Assembly (NCBI RefSeq): GCF_013760955.1
Contig: NZ_JACDUL010000004.1
Location: 62,001 to 126,000, forward strand
DNA from: Methanococcus maripaludis
GTDB lineage: Archaea; AGJL01; Methanococci; Methanococcales; Methanococcaceae
Length of the DNA stretch: 64,000 nt
Direction: 5' to 3'
The position numbers and the translations under genes were made by a program. Below, in pieces: positions 38,182-47,717 of the stretch. Each line of letters opens with the position of its first letter. The first letter of the stretch is position 1. The notes under the pieces were generated by a model. The model made no database searches, was not told the origin of the DNA, and saw only the letters and a list, made by a program, of their open reading frames with translations.

Positions 38182-38294
38182 ATTATATACCACTTTTCGA
38201 TATATGGTAGTTGCCGCTCTTTTAAAACCATGATGATATGAGTGGGCGCCATCCGGATAAAAAAATTTTTTTAAGTGATGAAGGAGGTCATAAT
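38182..38294 (+). promoter_or_regulatory. Promoter and candidate autoregulatory leader of L7Ae
   Basis: The TATA element ATTATATA (38182-38189) implies a leader starting near 38210. The leader carries two exact box C motifs (RUGAUGA): ATGATGA at 38230-38236 and GTGATGA at 38275-38281, the second one base before GGAGGT. L7Ae binds kink-turns built on such motifs and represses its own mRNA in other archaea. No CUGA partner strand is obvious, so the element is tentative. Confidence 0.4.
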
Positions 38295-38648
38295 ATGGCT
38301 GTATATGTTAAATTTGAAATATCACAAGAACTCGAAGAAAAAACTGCAGAAGTAGTTGCTAACGCTGAAAAAATCAAAAAAGGCGCTAACGAAGTTACAA
38401 AAGCAGTAGAAAAAGGAATTGCAAAATTAGTTGTAATCGCACAAGATGTACAACCTGAAGAAATCGTTGCACACATTCCAGTAATCTGCGACGAAAAAGG
38501 AATTGCATACTCATACAGTTCAACAAAAGAAGCTTTAGGAAAAGCTGCTGGTTTAGAAGTACCTACATCAGCTATTGCAGTTGTTGCTGAAGGAAGCGCT
38601 GACGAATTAAAAGATTTAGTTGAAAAATTAAATGGATTAAAAGCATAA
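38295..38648 (+). CDS. rpl7ae: 50S ribosomal protein L7Ae
   Basis: A 117-residue kink-turn-binding protein of the large subunit, and also the core protein of C/D and H/ACA guide RNPs and RNase P in archaea. [35 protein letters not shown] (about 28-62) is the classic L7Ae/L30e RNA-binding block. The start ATG follows GGAGGTCATAAT. It heads the operon with S28e and L24e. Confidence 0.97.
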   Translation: MAVYVKFEISQELEEKTAEVVANAEKIKKGANEVTKAVEKGIAKLVVIAQDVQPEEIVAHIPVICDEKGIAYSYSSTKEALGKAAGLEVPTSAIAVVAEGSADELKDLVEKLNGLKA

Positions 38649-38686
38649 TTTTAGCAGCTAACAATAAATAAAATCAGGTGATTTAA

Positions 38687-38917
38687 ATGGCTGATGATAT
38701 GGTATACCAGGAAGCAGTGGCTGCTGAAGTTATCCAAATCAACGGAAGAACAGGAGTTACTGGTGAAATTTTCCAAGTAAGATGCAAAATCTTAGGTGGA
38801 AAAGACACAGGAAGGATCTTAACAAGAAACGTGAAAGGACCTGTTAAATTAGGCGACTTCATCATGTTAAGAGAAACCGAAAGAGAAGCAAAACAACTCG
38901 GTAAAAGAAGAAAATAA
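38687..38917 (+). CDS. rps28e: 30S ribosomal protein S28e
   Basis: A 76-residue protein with the S28e fold. [20 protein letters not shown] and the end [16 protein letters not shown] are family hallmarks. The ATG follows AGGTGATTTA, a textbook Methanococcus ribosome binding site. It lies 38 bases after L7Ae in the same operon. Confidence 0.96.
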   Translation: MADDMVYQEAVAAEVIQINGRTGVTGEIFQVRCKILGGKDTGRILTRNVKGPVKLGDFIMLRETEREAKQLGKRRK

Positions 38918-38936
38918 TTCCCGCTAGGTGATTACA

Positions 38937-39125
38937 ATGGAATGGAAAACATGTAGCTTTTGTGAAGGCACAATTGAACCTGGATGCGGAAAAAAATACG
39001 TTAAAAAAGACGGTTCAGTTATGCACTTCTGTTCATCAAAGTGTGAAAAGAACTTCAAACTCGGAAGAGTTGGAAGGAAAGTAAAATGGACTAACACTTT
39101 CAAAAGAATTAACAGAGGACAATAA
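38937..39125 (+). CDS. rpl24e: 50S ribosomal protein L24e
   Basis: A 62-residue zinc-ribbon ribosomal protein. CSFCEGTIEPGCGKKYVKKDG and FCSSKCEKNF give the four Cys zinc ligands (CxxC...CxxxC), and KWTNTFKR ends the conserved core. The start is the ATG after GGTGATTACA; the GTG nine bases earlier belongs to that site. It ends the L7Ae-S28e-L24e operon. Confidence 0.96.
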   Translation: MEWKTCSFCEGTIEPGCGKKYVKKDGSVMHFCSSKCEKNFKLGRVGRKVKWTNTFKRINRGQ

Positions 39126-39128
39126 ATC

Positions 39129-39150
39129 CTCCAAATCTTTTTTAATATTT
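39129..39150 (+). terminator. T-rich end of the L7Ae operon
   Basis: CTTTTTTAATATTTG-type sequence follows within about 15 bases of the L24e stop codon. It is a plausible oligo-T termination site before the convergent propeller gene. Confidence 0.4.
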
Positions 39151-39218
39151 GTTTTAAATTAAAACTGGCTTTTTTGGAAAATATTTTAAAAATTTAAAAA
39201 AAGAAATGAAATTTTTAG

Positions 39219-41459
39219 TTATTCTATTGTTATTTTATAGATTTTAGTGTTTGTTGAGCTTTCACGTCCTTCCCATGAACGGTAGTAATCAAATGTTATT
39301 TCAACTTCTCCAGATTCTGTTGCATTAAAAGTCCACTCGTGAACTCCGCCTGCACCAACTACGCCTTCTTCTACGTTGTTTTGAATGTACTCATCAGACA
39401 ACAATTCTATTTTACTATCGTCATTTATTGTATAATTCCACGTGTAGCCTGTTGTCGGGTTTTCATCAAGTTTTATAGTCATATTTTCCCCCAAAACCAT
39501 CTTTTCTTCAGTAGTTTCTACTTCAACATCTGAAGTATCTTCTACTGATTCAATGTAAGGTTCATAATAAGGATATTCATATTTTGGCAAATTAATTGTT
39601 TTTACGGTTTCCCAAGTATTTTCATCAATTACGTGTATTTCGTAATTTGAAAACGTGTAGAGATAGACTCCAATATACAAAGACCTTAAAACACTGTAGT
39701 CTTTGAAAACGTCATCTTTAACCATTTTAATTCCATTTTCATTAACTTCGAAAGCGTATGCGTGGCTTCCTGCCGGAAGTACGAGTATTTCTTTTTCAGA
39801 ATCCCACAAAAATGCGTGGTGTTCGTATAGTGCAGTTGACCAGTACTCGTTTAATGAATATTTCGAAAGTTCCATTGGGTTTTCAAAGTCAGATATGTCA
39901 AATAATGAAATTTTTACCATATTTGAATCATCTTTTCCAATTCCAATTAATTTATTGTTCCCAATTGGATGTAAATAAGTAGAATATCCCGGAATTTTTA
40001 GTTCACCGAGTACTTCCGGATTTTTTGGATCTTCTAAATCAATTACAAGTAAAGGATCAGTTTCTTTATAAGTTACAATGTAGGCTTTATCCCCGATAAA
40101 CCTTGCAGAGTATATCCGTTCCCCTTTTTCAAGTTCGGTCACTTTTCCAACGATTTCCATGTTTTCGTCAAATACATAAATGTTATTTGTTTGAATATCC
40201 CTGTATCTCCAGTCGTTTCCGATTGTTGTTGCAATTCTTAAATTTCCATTGTATTCATCCATTGAAAAGCTGTTTAAAATGGTTCCAGGAACTTTTCCGC
40301 TTGTTAATTCAAAACTTTCGAGGTTTATTTTTACAATGCCTGTTCCCTCAAGTTCTTCCCAGTTTTCATTTAAATATAATTCATAATCATTTTCAATTTC
40401 ATTTTCCAGATTATTCATTTCTTCTGAAGATAATGTTTTTAAATAATCTTCAAGAGTTTCCGTCATCTGTAAGTATTTTGCACTGTCTCCAAAGTCAGTG
40501 TTTGAAAATATTCGATCAAGTTTGTCAGATACTTCTTTTGGGAAATATTTATCGCTATTTTTCCATATGAAATCCATCATTAGTTTATCTTCATTGTAAT
40601 CCAGTTCATAAGCAAAATAAATGTTTTTTTCTGAAACATAGACCGTATTACTGTATGAACCAACTAAAGCTACCGTGTTTTCAATATCTCCGCTTTCAAT
40701 GTCCATTGATGAAATAATATAGGTTGATTCAAACCTAGGGTAGATAATATCTGGAATTACTGGAATGTATATATCATCATAGCCAATTTTAACGTTATTC
40801 CAGATTATCGGCCCATTTATTCCGTATTCCTGAACTATTAAATATAATTCTCCGTCAATTAATCTTGAATCAACATAAGATTCGTTTAAATATTTTGCCC
40901 ATATTAATTCAGGCGTTCTTGGATTTGAAATATCGTAATTTTTAATTCCATCATAAGTAATTACAATTAAATTATCCCCATCAAGGTAGAGATTTCCACC
41001 TTCCGAGATATTTCCAATTATTTGAGCTGTTTCTGCAGGCAATGCATCGATTACATAGGTACTCTGGCCCCAGTATGAACTTGACCATACTGGAGCTTGG
41101 GTTGTATAAAATATAAAGTCCCCATTGGTTTTTACAATGTCAGCTTCATCAACACCAATTACCTGAACATTTGTTTGAGAATATCTCTCTTCAGAATAAC
41201 CCTGCACTCCTGAATCGGTATCGTAAGCAATTTCAGATGTTACAGCATATTCTTTCACTGCAATATTACCACTGCCATAATAATATCCAGAATCTGACAT
41301 TTGTTTTAAAAAATTATTAAAATTTTCTTCTGAATTTGCGGGAACTACCTTAAAATCTCCAGTATAACTTATTGCAGAATTATCTTCTGGATTATACGTT
41401 AAAAAAACTGCAGAAGTTACTAAAAGTAGCCCTAAAATAATAATTATGTTGCGATTCAT
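39219..41459 (-). CDS. Secreted beta-propeller domain protein with C-terminal chagasin-like domain
   Basis: A 746-residue exported protein. Residues 1-20 are a signal/anchor (IIIILGLLLVTSAVFL). Residues 75-620 match the archaeal secreted beta-propeller family (VIGVDEADIVKTNGDFIFY). Residues 640-746 show the three loops of I42/chagasin cysteine protease inhibitors: NPTTGYTW, GAGGVHEW and YYRSWEG. Function is not established; the tail suggests protection against cysteine proteases outside the cell. The start ATG follows GGTGATTTTC. It ends a minus-strand envelope cluster. Confidence 0.85.
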   Translation of the reverse strand: MNRNIIIILGLLLVTSAVFLTYNPEDNSAISYTGDFKVVPANSEENFNNFLKQMSDSGYYYGSGNIAVKEYAVTSEIAYDTDSGVQGYSEERYSQTNVQVIGVDEADIVKTNGDFIFYTTQAPVWSSSYWGQSTYVIDALPAETAQIIGNISEGGNLYLDGDNLIVITYDGIKNYDISNPRTPELIWAKYLNESYVDSRLIDGELYLIVQEYGINGPIIWNNVKIGYDDIYIPVIPDIIYPRFESTYIISSMDIESGDIENTVALVGSYSNTVYVSEKNIYFAYELDYNEDKLMMDFIWKNSDKYFPKEVSDKLDRIFSNTDFGDSAKYLQMTETLEDYLKTLSSEEMNNLENEIENDYELYLNENWEELEGTGIVKINLESFELTSGKVPGTILNSFSMDEYNGNLRIATTIGNDWRYRDIQTNNIYVFDENMEIVGKVTELEKGERIYSARFIGDKAYIVTYKETDPLLVIDLEDPKNPEVLGELKIPGYSTYLHPIGNNKLIGIGKDDSNMVKISLFDISDFENPMELSKYSLNEYWSTALYEHHAFLWDSEKEILVLPAGSHAYAFEVNENGIKMVKDDVFKDYSVLRSLYIGVYLYTFSNYEIHVIDENTWETVKTINLPKYEYPYYEPYIESVEDTSDVEVETTEEKMVLGENMTIKLDENPTTGYTWNYTINDDSKIELLSDEYIQNNVEEGVVGAGGVHEWTFNATESGEVEITFDYYRSWEGRESSTNTKIYKITIE

Positions 41460-41569
41460 GAAAATCACCATTTTATCTTCATAATAAATATGTGTGGTAA
41501 ATACTTAAAAATAGTTTTTAAATCGTTCGGTGAGTTCCGAACAGTTTTTAATTGAAAATAAAAAAATGA

Positions 41570-42115
41570 TTAGTTGGATTTGTACGTTATTTTTGAAATT
41601 ACGTGATATGCGATAAGTAAACTTATTAAAATCAATCCAGTACCAATTAACAGATTTAAATCAGAATTAACAACAGTTACAGATTCTGAAACCCCTGAAG
41701 CTGCTACATCAAACTCAGAAACTTTTAAAGCTTCACTCGTAGCTTGAAAAGCTGAATCCGTTAAAAGCAGATTTTTTCCAATTTTAAGAAACAATATACT
41801 GTATAAACCGCTTAAAAATACAATTACCGACATCGGGAACAATATTATCATTTTTTCAAGATCATTTCTGATTAAATACTGTCCTTTTTCCGTTAATCCA
41901 TAGTATACCCATTTTCTACCATCTTCATTCTTTTTTACAAGTTCCCCGTCAACCAATACTGATAAATGTTCGTGAACTGTTGATTTTGATAGTTTCAGAC
42001 TTTTTGAAAGCTCAGTTACAGTGTAATTTTTATTTCCGAGTGCTTTTAAAATGGATATTCTTGAACGCGAGGATAGTGCTTTTAAAAATTTTTTGTTAAC
42101 TTCAAATCCCGTCAT
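41570..42115 (-). CDS. Membrane-anchored winged-helix transcriptional regulator (ArsR-like)
   Basis: A 181-residue protein. Residues 10-85 are an ArsR-type winged helix (SRSRISILKALGN, VTELSKSLKLSKSTVHEHLSVL). Two hydrophobic helices follow at about 88-110 and 153-174, with an external loop of some 40 residues between them. This layout suggests that an external or membrane signal is passed directly to DNA. It lies between the S-layer-like gene (39 bases upstream) and the propeller gene. The ATG follows AGTGGTTTAAC. Confidence 0.82.
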   Translation of the reverse strand: MTGFEVNKKFLKALSSRSRISILKALGNKNYTVTELSKSLKLSKSTVHEHLSVLVDGELVKKNEDGRKWVYYGLTEKGQYLIRNDLEKMIILFPMSVIVFLSGLYSILFLKIGKNLLLTDSAFQATSEALKVSEFDVAASGVSESVTVVNSDLNLLIGTGLILISLLIAYHVISKITYKSN

Positions 42116-42154
42116 GTTAAACCACTTAATAAAATTTAAGAAAAAAATAATTTA

Positions 42155-43387
42155 TTATTCTTCTTCAGAGTCTTTTCTCTTTTTCCATCTCCTATATAAA
42201 ATGTATGCTACAACTGCTAAAACAATAATTATTCCTATAAATGAATAATTAGTTCCGTCCTGATTTACCTGGCTGTTAGCTGGATCGAGTTCGAATTCCT
42301 GTGTAATTGTGAATTCTTCGTGGTATTCATTAAAGTACGTCAGTGTTGCAGTAATATTTGTTTTTGAATCCCCAAATATTTCTAATTCGTATATTCCTGA
42401 ATCAGAATCATCCTCTTCTAAATCTCCGATATATCGAATATAGTTGTCATTTAATTCAACTGCTCCATCAACTTCAAGTACACAGTGCTTCAATTTTGAA
42501 GTTCCCCTGTTTGCAAGTGCAATTGTTACTTCTTGACCCCCAGAAATTGATTGCACACCATCGAGGTATAAAAACGGCTGGTTGTCAAAAATTATACTTT
42601 TTACTTTCAAATTTATCGGAATTGACGAAGTATATTCCGCCCCATCTTCCCCAACCCATTCAATATTTGCATTTATTGAATAAATTCCATCCTCCGTTGT
42701 TGGAATTGCATATGCATCAACAGTTATCAATTTCTGAGTTTGTGGACTTAATGATTCTAAATAAAACGTTGTTGGCCCTACAATGTTTAGATCGCTTGTT
42801 CCAACCAAATTTAAAGTTAAATATTTTGCAGTTCCAGTTCCCTGATTTTTAATATATATTTCAAGTTCTTCAGATTCTGAAGGGTTTATTGGATTGTTAT
42901 CTTCTAAATTAATTTCAAATTTAGCAATTCCATATATCGGAACGTAATATATTTTTGTTAGGGATCTCTGCTTTTCATTTGCATCTCCATCGGAGTCATA
43001 TTCCGTTGCAGTTACTGTAACATCAATTCTGTACTCGTCAGAAGGAGCATTCTCGCTTACGTGTATCTTAAAGTATGCAGTATCGCTTTCACCCTCGTTA
43101 AGATGTGAAATTTCAGCTAAACCAGTTTCTGGATTTACCTGTTTTATTTCAAAGGGATAGTGTGGACTTATTTCAACTTTGATATCTTTTAACTGTTTAT
43201 CGTAGTTGTCGTTAACTATTTTTATCCAGATGTTTACATCATCACCCGGATGTATCACATTTGGATTTGTTTCTCCAAACTCCGAATTATCTACAACATA
43301 CTGCGGATCGTCCACAGATAATGCATAGGTACTCGTTAGTAATGCAAGTACAAGTAATAATAGCCCAGATTTAACTGAAAGCTTCAT
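42155..43387 (-). CDS. S-layer-like protein (COG1361) with C-terminal membrane anchor
   Basis: A 410-residue surface protein. A signal peptide (about 1-23, ending STYALS) is followed by CARDB/NEW3-type Ig-like domains (DVNIWIKIVNDNYDKQL, ISHLNEGESDTAYFKI, GTGTAKYLTLNLVG). A C-terminal transmembrane helix at about 383-400 precedes a basic/acidic tail YRRWKKRKDSEEE. COG1361 genes often sit beside MacB-like ABC transporters, as here. The start ATG follows AGTGATATA. A structural or transporter-accessory role is likely. Confidence 0.83.
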   Translation of the reverse strand: MKLSVKSGLLLLVLALLTSTYALSVDDPQYVVDNSEFGETNPNVIHPGDDVNIWIKIVNDNYDKQLKDIKVEISPHYPFEIKQVNPETGLAEISHLNEGESDTAYFKIHVSENAPSDEYRIDVTVTATEYDSDGDANEKQRSLTKIYYVPIYGIAKFEINLEDNNPINPSESEELEIYIKNQGTGTAKYLTLNLVGTSDLNIVGPTTFYLESLSPQTQKLITVDAYAIPTTEDGIYSINANIEWVGEDGAEYTSSIPINLKVKSIIFDNQPFLYLDGVQSISGGQEVTIALANRGTSKLKHCVLEVDGAVELNDNYIRYIGDLEEDDSDSGIYELEIFGDSKTNITATLTYFNEYHEEFTITQEFELDPANSQVNQDGTNYSFIGIIIVLAVVAYILYRRWKKRKDSEEE

Positions 43388-43623
43388 TATATCACTCTTT
43401 TTAATTTTTAGGTTGGTTATCATTTAACAAAATCATTTTTGTACATATTATCTAATTGAAATTAACATTACATTTTTCCCACCAACCAATTTACCTTTAA
43501 ACATTCATTCTCAGTATTTTTTAAAAAATCTCAGAATTTCTTACCCAATTATTTCATAAACCCAATCTAATTGAATTCTTCAATTTGAAAGTTTTGAATC
43601 TTTTTCAGAACAATTTTATCAAA

Positions 43624-44349
43624 TTATGCCGCTTTTTTGATAACTTCGGTTTCGACGACTTTGCCATCTTTAACTTGATCAATTTCAAGGATTTCCCCAT
43701 CTTTCATTCGAATGACCCTTGTAGCATATTTTATCATGTAATTATCGTGAGTAACCATAATAATCGTCATTCCTTCGGAATGTAACTTTTCAAGTATATC
43801 CATTACCTGTTTACCACTTTTACTGTCAAGATTTCCTGTGGGTTCATCTGCAAACAGTAATTTTGGATTGTTTGAAAGAGATCTTGCAATTGCTACTCTT
43901 TGCTGCTGCCCCCCTGAAAGTTGGGATGGTTTATAATTTTCTCTTTCACTAAGGCCAACAATATTAAGTAAGTCTCTGGCTCGCTTTTTCCTGAAAGTTT
44001 CATCTTTTCCATCTAACGTCATTGGGAGTTCAACATTTCCTAACGCAGTTAATGTTCCAATTAAATGAAATTGCTGGAATATAAATCCACTAATTTTTCG
44101 TCTGAATACTGCACGTTCATTTTCATCCATTTTAGTGGTTTTTTTACTCTTTATGTATATGTCTCCTTTCGAAGGAACGTCTAAAAGACCCAAAATATTC
44201 ATTAAAGTGGATTTTCCACAACCACTTGGACCCATTATTATTACAAATTCCCCTTCTTCAATTTTTAAATTAATGCCCTTCAATACAGTTGATTTAGCTT
44301 CGCCAATACCATACGTCTTGATTACATTTTTCGCTTCAATTAACGCCAT
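43624..44349 (-). CDS. ABC transporter ATP-binding protein, MacB/LolD type
   Basis: A 241-residue ATPase with Walker [10 protein letters not shown] (about 40-48), Q-loop [19 protein letters not shown] (about 90-108), signature LSGGQQQR (about 143-150), Walker [10 protein letters not shown] (about 163-171) and H-loop VTHD near 200. It is the motor partner of the FtsX-like permease encoded immediately upstream (1-base gap). Such transporters drive lipoprotein release or export of peptides or antibiotics. The specific substrate is unknown. Confidence 0.93.
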   Translation of the reverse strand: MALIEAKNVIKTYGIGEAKSTVLKGINLKIEEGEFVIIMGPSGCGKSTLMNILGLLDVPSKGDIYIKSKKTTKMDENERAVFRRKISGFIFQQFHLIGTLTALGNVELPMTLDGKDETFRKKRARDLLNIVGLSERENYKPSQLSGGQQQRVAIARSLSNNPKLLFADEPTGNLDSKSGKQVMDILEKLHSEGMTIIMVTHDNYMIKYATRVIRMKDGEILEIDQVKDGKVVETEVIKKAA

Positions 44350-44350
44350 A

Positions 44351-45544
44351 TTATTCCCCTCTCAAAGTATCAACAGGGTTTAATTTTGCACCACTTCTTG
44401 CAGGGAAATATCCACTTAAAATTCCAACTACAAAGGAGAATAGCAACACTCCAGCAATTAATTCCCATGAAATCCATGCCCTAATTAAGCCATAACCTGA
44501 AATTTCTGCAATGTATTCGATACCCTTTGCAATCAAAATTCCAAGGATTGTCCCAATAATTCCACCAAATAAACCTAAAAATCCGGCTTCAACTACAAAT
44601 ATTGAAAGAATCGTGTTATTTTCTGCACCGAGTGCCTTTAAAATCCCAATATCTTTTCTTCGTTCTAAAATACTCATGTGCATCGTGTTTGAGATTCCAA
44701 CAGCACCGACAAGCAAGGAAATTCCTGCAACACCAACTAAAAATATAGTTAAAACACTGAAAATACTGTTAATTGATTCTGCAAGCTGTTCTGAAGTTAA
44801 AACTGAAAAGTTTTCGTCGCCCCTCGAATCTTCGAGTTCGCTTTTAATATCTTCTGAAACTTTAACAACGTCTTCTCCGTCCCGTACCTTAACCATGAAC
44901 ATATTATATTCATCAGTAACATCAAAAACTTCTGAAGCTGCTTCATAAGGAATTACAATAGAGTTATCATCGTCAGGGTTTCCAATCTGATCTAAAATAC
45001 CTACAACCTTGTATTTTTTATCGTTAATTTCAATTTTATCCCCTATACCAATTTCTCTATCAAATGTTTCATGGGCAAGACTATTTCCTATCACGCAAGT
45101 GTATGTATCACTATCTTTCATCCACCTGCCCTGTTCGAGCTCATATCCATATGCTTCAGTAAAAAATATCTGATATGTTGACGATTTTGTTGCAAAAACA
45201 CTTGAATAATAGTCTTGATCATTATAAGTTACAAGAGTTCCACCAAACCAACCGTACAATACAACATCAACACCCCTAACGCCTTCTACAGCCTTTAAGT
45301 CCCTATCGTTAAAATTTTTAGACATTGCAATACTTGTAAGCTGTTGCGAAGGGTATACGGTAATAACACTGGCTCCCGCTTTAGATATTTCCTCAGTAAT
45401 ATAGTTTTGAACACCATATCCAAGAGAAATAAGGCTAACAATTGCCAGAATACCTATAACAATACCAATTATCGTTAAAAGACTCTGTGTCTTTTTTTGA
45501 GTTATGTTTCTTCCCGCAAAAGAAACTATATCATTTAGTTTCAT
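44351..45544 (-). CDS. ABC transporter permease, MacB/FtsX type
   Basis: A 397-residue permease. It has an N-terminal transmembrane helix (about 20-42), a MacB_PCD periplasmic-type domain (about 45-235) and three C-terminal helices of the FtsX domain (GAVGISNTMHMSILERRKDIGILKALGA near 280-307). ARSGAKLNPVDTLRGE closes the protein as in MacB. The start ATG follows GGTGAAAATCA. It leads the cluster of ATPase, S-layer-like, wHTH and propeller genes on the minus strand. Confidence 0.93.
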   Translation of the reverse strand: MKLNDIVSFAGRNITQKKTQSLLTIIGIVIGILAIVSLISLGYGVQNYITEEISKAGASVITVYPSQQLTSIAMSKNFNDRDLKAVEGVRGVDVVLYGWFGGTLVTYNDQDYYSSVFATKSSTYQIFFTEAYGYELEQGRWMKDSDTYTCVIGNSLAHETFDREIGIGDKIEINDKKYKVVGILDQIGNPDDDNSIVIPYEAASEVFDVTDEYNMFMVKVRDGEDVVKVSEDIKSELEDSRGDENFSVLTSEQLAESINSIFSVLTIFLVGVAGISLLVGAVGISNTMHMSILERRKDIGILKALGAENNTILSIFVVEAGFLGLFGGIIGTILGILIAKGIEYIAEISGYGLIRAWISWELIAGVLLFSFVVGILSGYFPARSGAKLNPVDTLRGE

Positions 45545-45684
45545 TGATTTTCACCGGAGATACCGATTGAAAGTTGATAAAAATAGATTATTTACTTTAG
45601 TTCTTAATAAACTAGGGAATATCGTGATTTATATTCTTTTTGGAATTAATTTAAAAAAATATCTTAAAAAAATTAAAAAAAAAG

Positions 45685-46269
45685 TTAATAGTCTTCACAT
45701 TGCTTTTCAAAGTATGCTGTTGGGTGTCCACATGAAGGGCATTCAGCTGGCGCGTCCTTGTCTTTTACCAGATATCCACACTTCCTACAGGTCCAGTAGA
45801 TCTCTTCAGCTTTTTTAAACATTGAATCTTTTTCAATTTGTTCTATTAATTTTTTGTACCTTTGTTCGTGGTGCTTTTCAGCTTCGGCAATCGCAAGAAG
45901 CCTATCTGAAATTTCAGCCAGTCCTTCTTCTTTTGCTATTTTTGCAAATTCTGGATACATTTGAGTATGTTCGTAATTTTCCCCAGATGCTGCTTCTTTT
46001 AAATTTTCTATCGTTGTTCCGTATGCTGTTGGAACTGCTGCTCCATCGATTATGATTTCAGCAGGGTTGCCGTTATCTTTTTTGAGCGAATCAATTAATC
46101 TAAATAACCATTTAGCATGTTCTCGCTCTTGTTCGGCCGTCATTGTAAATATTTCAGCTATTTTTTCGTAGCCTTCTTTTTGAGCTATCTTTGCATATAT
46201 TGTGTACCTATTTCTAGCTTGACTCTCCCCAATAAATGCTTTTGAAAGATTTTCGATTGTTTTCTGCAA
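45685..46269 (-). CDS. rbr: Rubrerythrin
   Basis: A 194-residue non-heme diiron peroxidase that detoxifies H2O2 in anaerobes. The N-terminal ferritin-like domain has ESQARNRY and [19 protein letters not shown] ligand sets. The C-terminal rubredoxin-like domain has CRKCGY and [11 protein letters not shown]. The best start is a TTG after GAGGTGAGTGC, giving the usual N-terminus [17 protein letters not shown]. An upstream in-frame ATG would add 14 atypical residues. It is next to the iron-uptake region. Confidence 0.93.
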   Translation of the reverse strand: MQKTIENLSKAFIGESQARNRYTIYAKIAQKEGYEKIAEIFTMTAEQEREHAKWLFRLIDSLKKDNGNPAEIIIDGAAVPTAYGTTIENLKEAASGENYEHTQMYPEFAKIAKEEGLAEISDRLLAIAEAEKHHEQRYKKLIEQIEKDSMFKKAEEIYWTCRKCGYLVKDKDAPAECPSCGHPTAYFEKQCEDY

Positions 46270-46376
46270 AGCACTCACCTCTTTTGCGATGCAGTAATTT
46301 ATAAAATTCATTTTATATATTATTTATACATTTGAATCGTTAAAACAGGAATCAAAGCGTTATTTAAAAATAGAAA

Positions 46377-47552
46377 TTAAAAAAGTGAGAGTATTCCTTT
46401 AATAATACTCGTATTTGCTATTTCAATGCTTGAAGCCATTGCTATGTCTTTAAATTTTTCTCTTAAACAGGGTTCTGCAGATACTGCTTCTTTTAGTAAC
46501 CCCCTAGTTTCTGCCAAATCTGTTGAATCCACGTTTTTTGAAAGGATGTAAACAGCAGATATTGCAGCAACAGATTTATTTTCATCCCGAAGCTCTTCTG
46601 AAAGTTTTAATAATGCAGTTTCTAAATTATCCATGCTATAACTATTTTTAGAGAGTTTTCTGCTTACCGCATCTCCGTCAATTACTTCCGAAGGGTATAT
46701 TACAACTTTAGTATCCTTTTCAAATTTTTCAATTCTTCTTTTTGAAGTAACTGAATCTGAATCAATTACCTCAATTTTAGAAATTTTTGGCGATTCTTCC
46801 CGTTTGATAACTTCCTTCTCAGTTTTTTCTTCTTTTTCATCTTTTTCAGGGGCACTTTCAACTTTGCTCATTAATTTTTTGAGCCTTATGTCAATTCCTT
46901 TTACAAAATGTAAAAAAATGCTCTGATTAAATTTATTAATCGTTTTTTCAGTTTTTCCAGAAATTTTATAGGCCGATTTGACAAATTCTGAAATTTTAAT
47001 CTTTCCCGAATTAATTTCATTTAAAAATTTGTAAATTATTGAAATTTTTTCATCGTCATCTAAAGGAAGTGTATGTGCGTGCAATTTCGAATTTAAGAAA
47101 TTATCATACCATTTTTCAAAATCTCGTTCTATTAAATTAAATTTAAATATCACAAACTCCAAAACTTCGTTATTTTTGCAGTAGTTTAAAAATGCAGCCA
47201 GTGATTTTGTATAAGTATCGTAAGATGCGTTCGTTACTTCTTCAGCGTAAATTTTAAATGTTTTATACGCTTTTTCTATTTCTTCCCTTGTAAATTTTGG
47301 ATTTTCGAAAGTATCCATTCCTTTTTCGGATAATTTTATAGAATATCCTGTTAATCCAGGATTGTTCCCCATATCAATAAATCCTTTTTGCTTCAATATA
47401 TCTATATTTCGATACAGATCTGCCCGTTCTAGAGAAAATTCTTCCTTAAAAATTTCGCAAGACAAAAATGCATCGTTATCCCTGCTGTTTATTTTGTAGA
47501 GATGCTTTAAAATGTTTTGTTGAATTTCTTCATCAGTAATATTTCCGACCAT
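46377..47552 (-). CDS. Hypothetical protein with N-terminal winged-helix-like region
   Basis: A 391-residue protein I cannot assign. Residues 5-70 look like a winged helix (FSLERADLYRNIDILKQKGFID). A helical middle follows, then a highly charged Lys/Glu linker (about 240-260) and a C-terminal helical repeat-like region (about 300-391) reminiscent of HEAT/ARM. There is no membrane segment. The start is the ATG after AAGGTGCAGCTT. It could be a regulator or a scaffold; neither is shown. Confidence 0.65.
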   Translation of the reverse strand: MVGNITDEEIQQNILKHLYKINSRDNDAFLSCEIFKEEFSLERADLYRNIDILKQKGFIDMGNNPGLTGYSIKLSEKGMDTFENPKFTREEIEKAYKTFKIYAEEVTNASYDTYTKSLAAFLNYCKNNEVLEFVIFKFNLIERDFEKWYDNFLNSKLHAHTLPLDDDEKISIIYKFLNEINSGKIKISEFVKSAYKISGKTEKTINKFNQSIFLHFVKGIDIRLKKLMSKVESAPEKDEKEEKTEKEVIKREESPKISKIEVIDSDSVTSKRRIEKFEKDTKVVIYPSEVIDGDAVSRKLSKNSYSMDNLETALLKLSEELRDENKSVAAISAVYILSKNVDSTDLAETRGLLKEAVSAEPCLREKFKDIAMASSIEIANTSIIKGILSLF

Positions 47553-47717
47553 AAGCTGCACCTTCGGATTAAGATTAACATTAAAATAAAAATCAGAACA
47601 AGTATCTATGAGATATATTGCTAAAAAATATTTAACCGTTATGATTTAGTTTTTTTAGAAATTTAATCTTAAAAAAGTCTAAATTATAAATAATATTTAA
47701 AAAAGTTTAACTTTTAA

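Noticed and set aside
38238-38294. 19-residue N-terminal extension of L7Ae
   Set aside because: It reads through the GGAGGT ribosome binding site and is absent from the L7Ae family.
40103-40570. 155-codon plus-strand frame opposite the propeller gene
   Set aside because: It is Phe/Leu/Gln/His-rich, as expected of an antisense frame, with no ribosome binding site.
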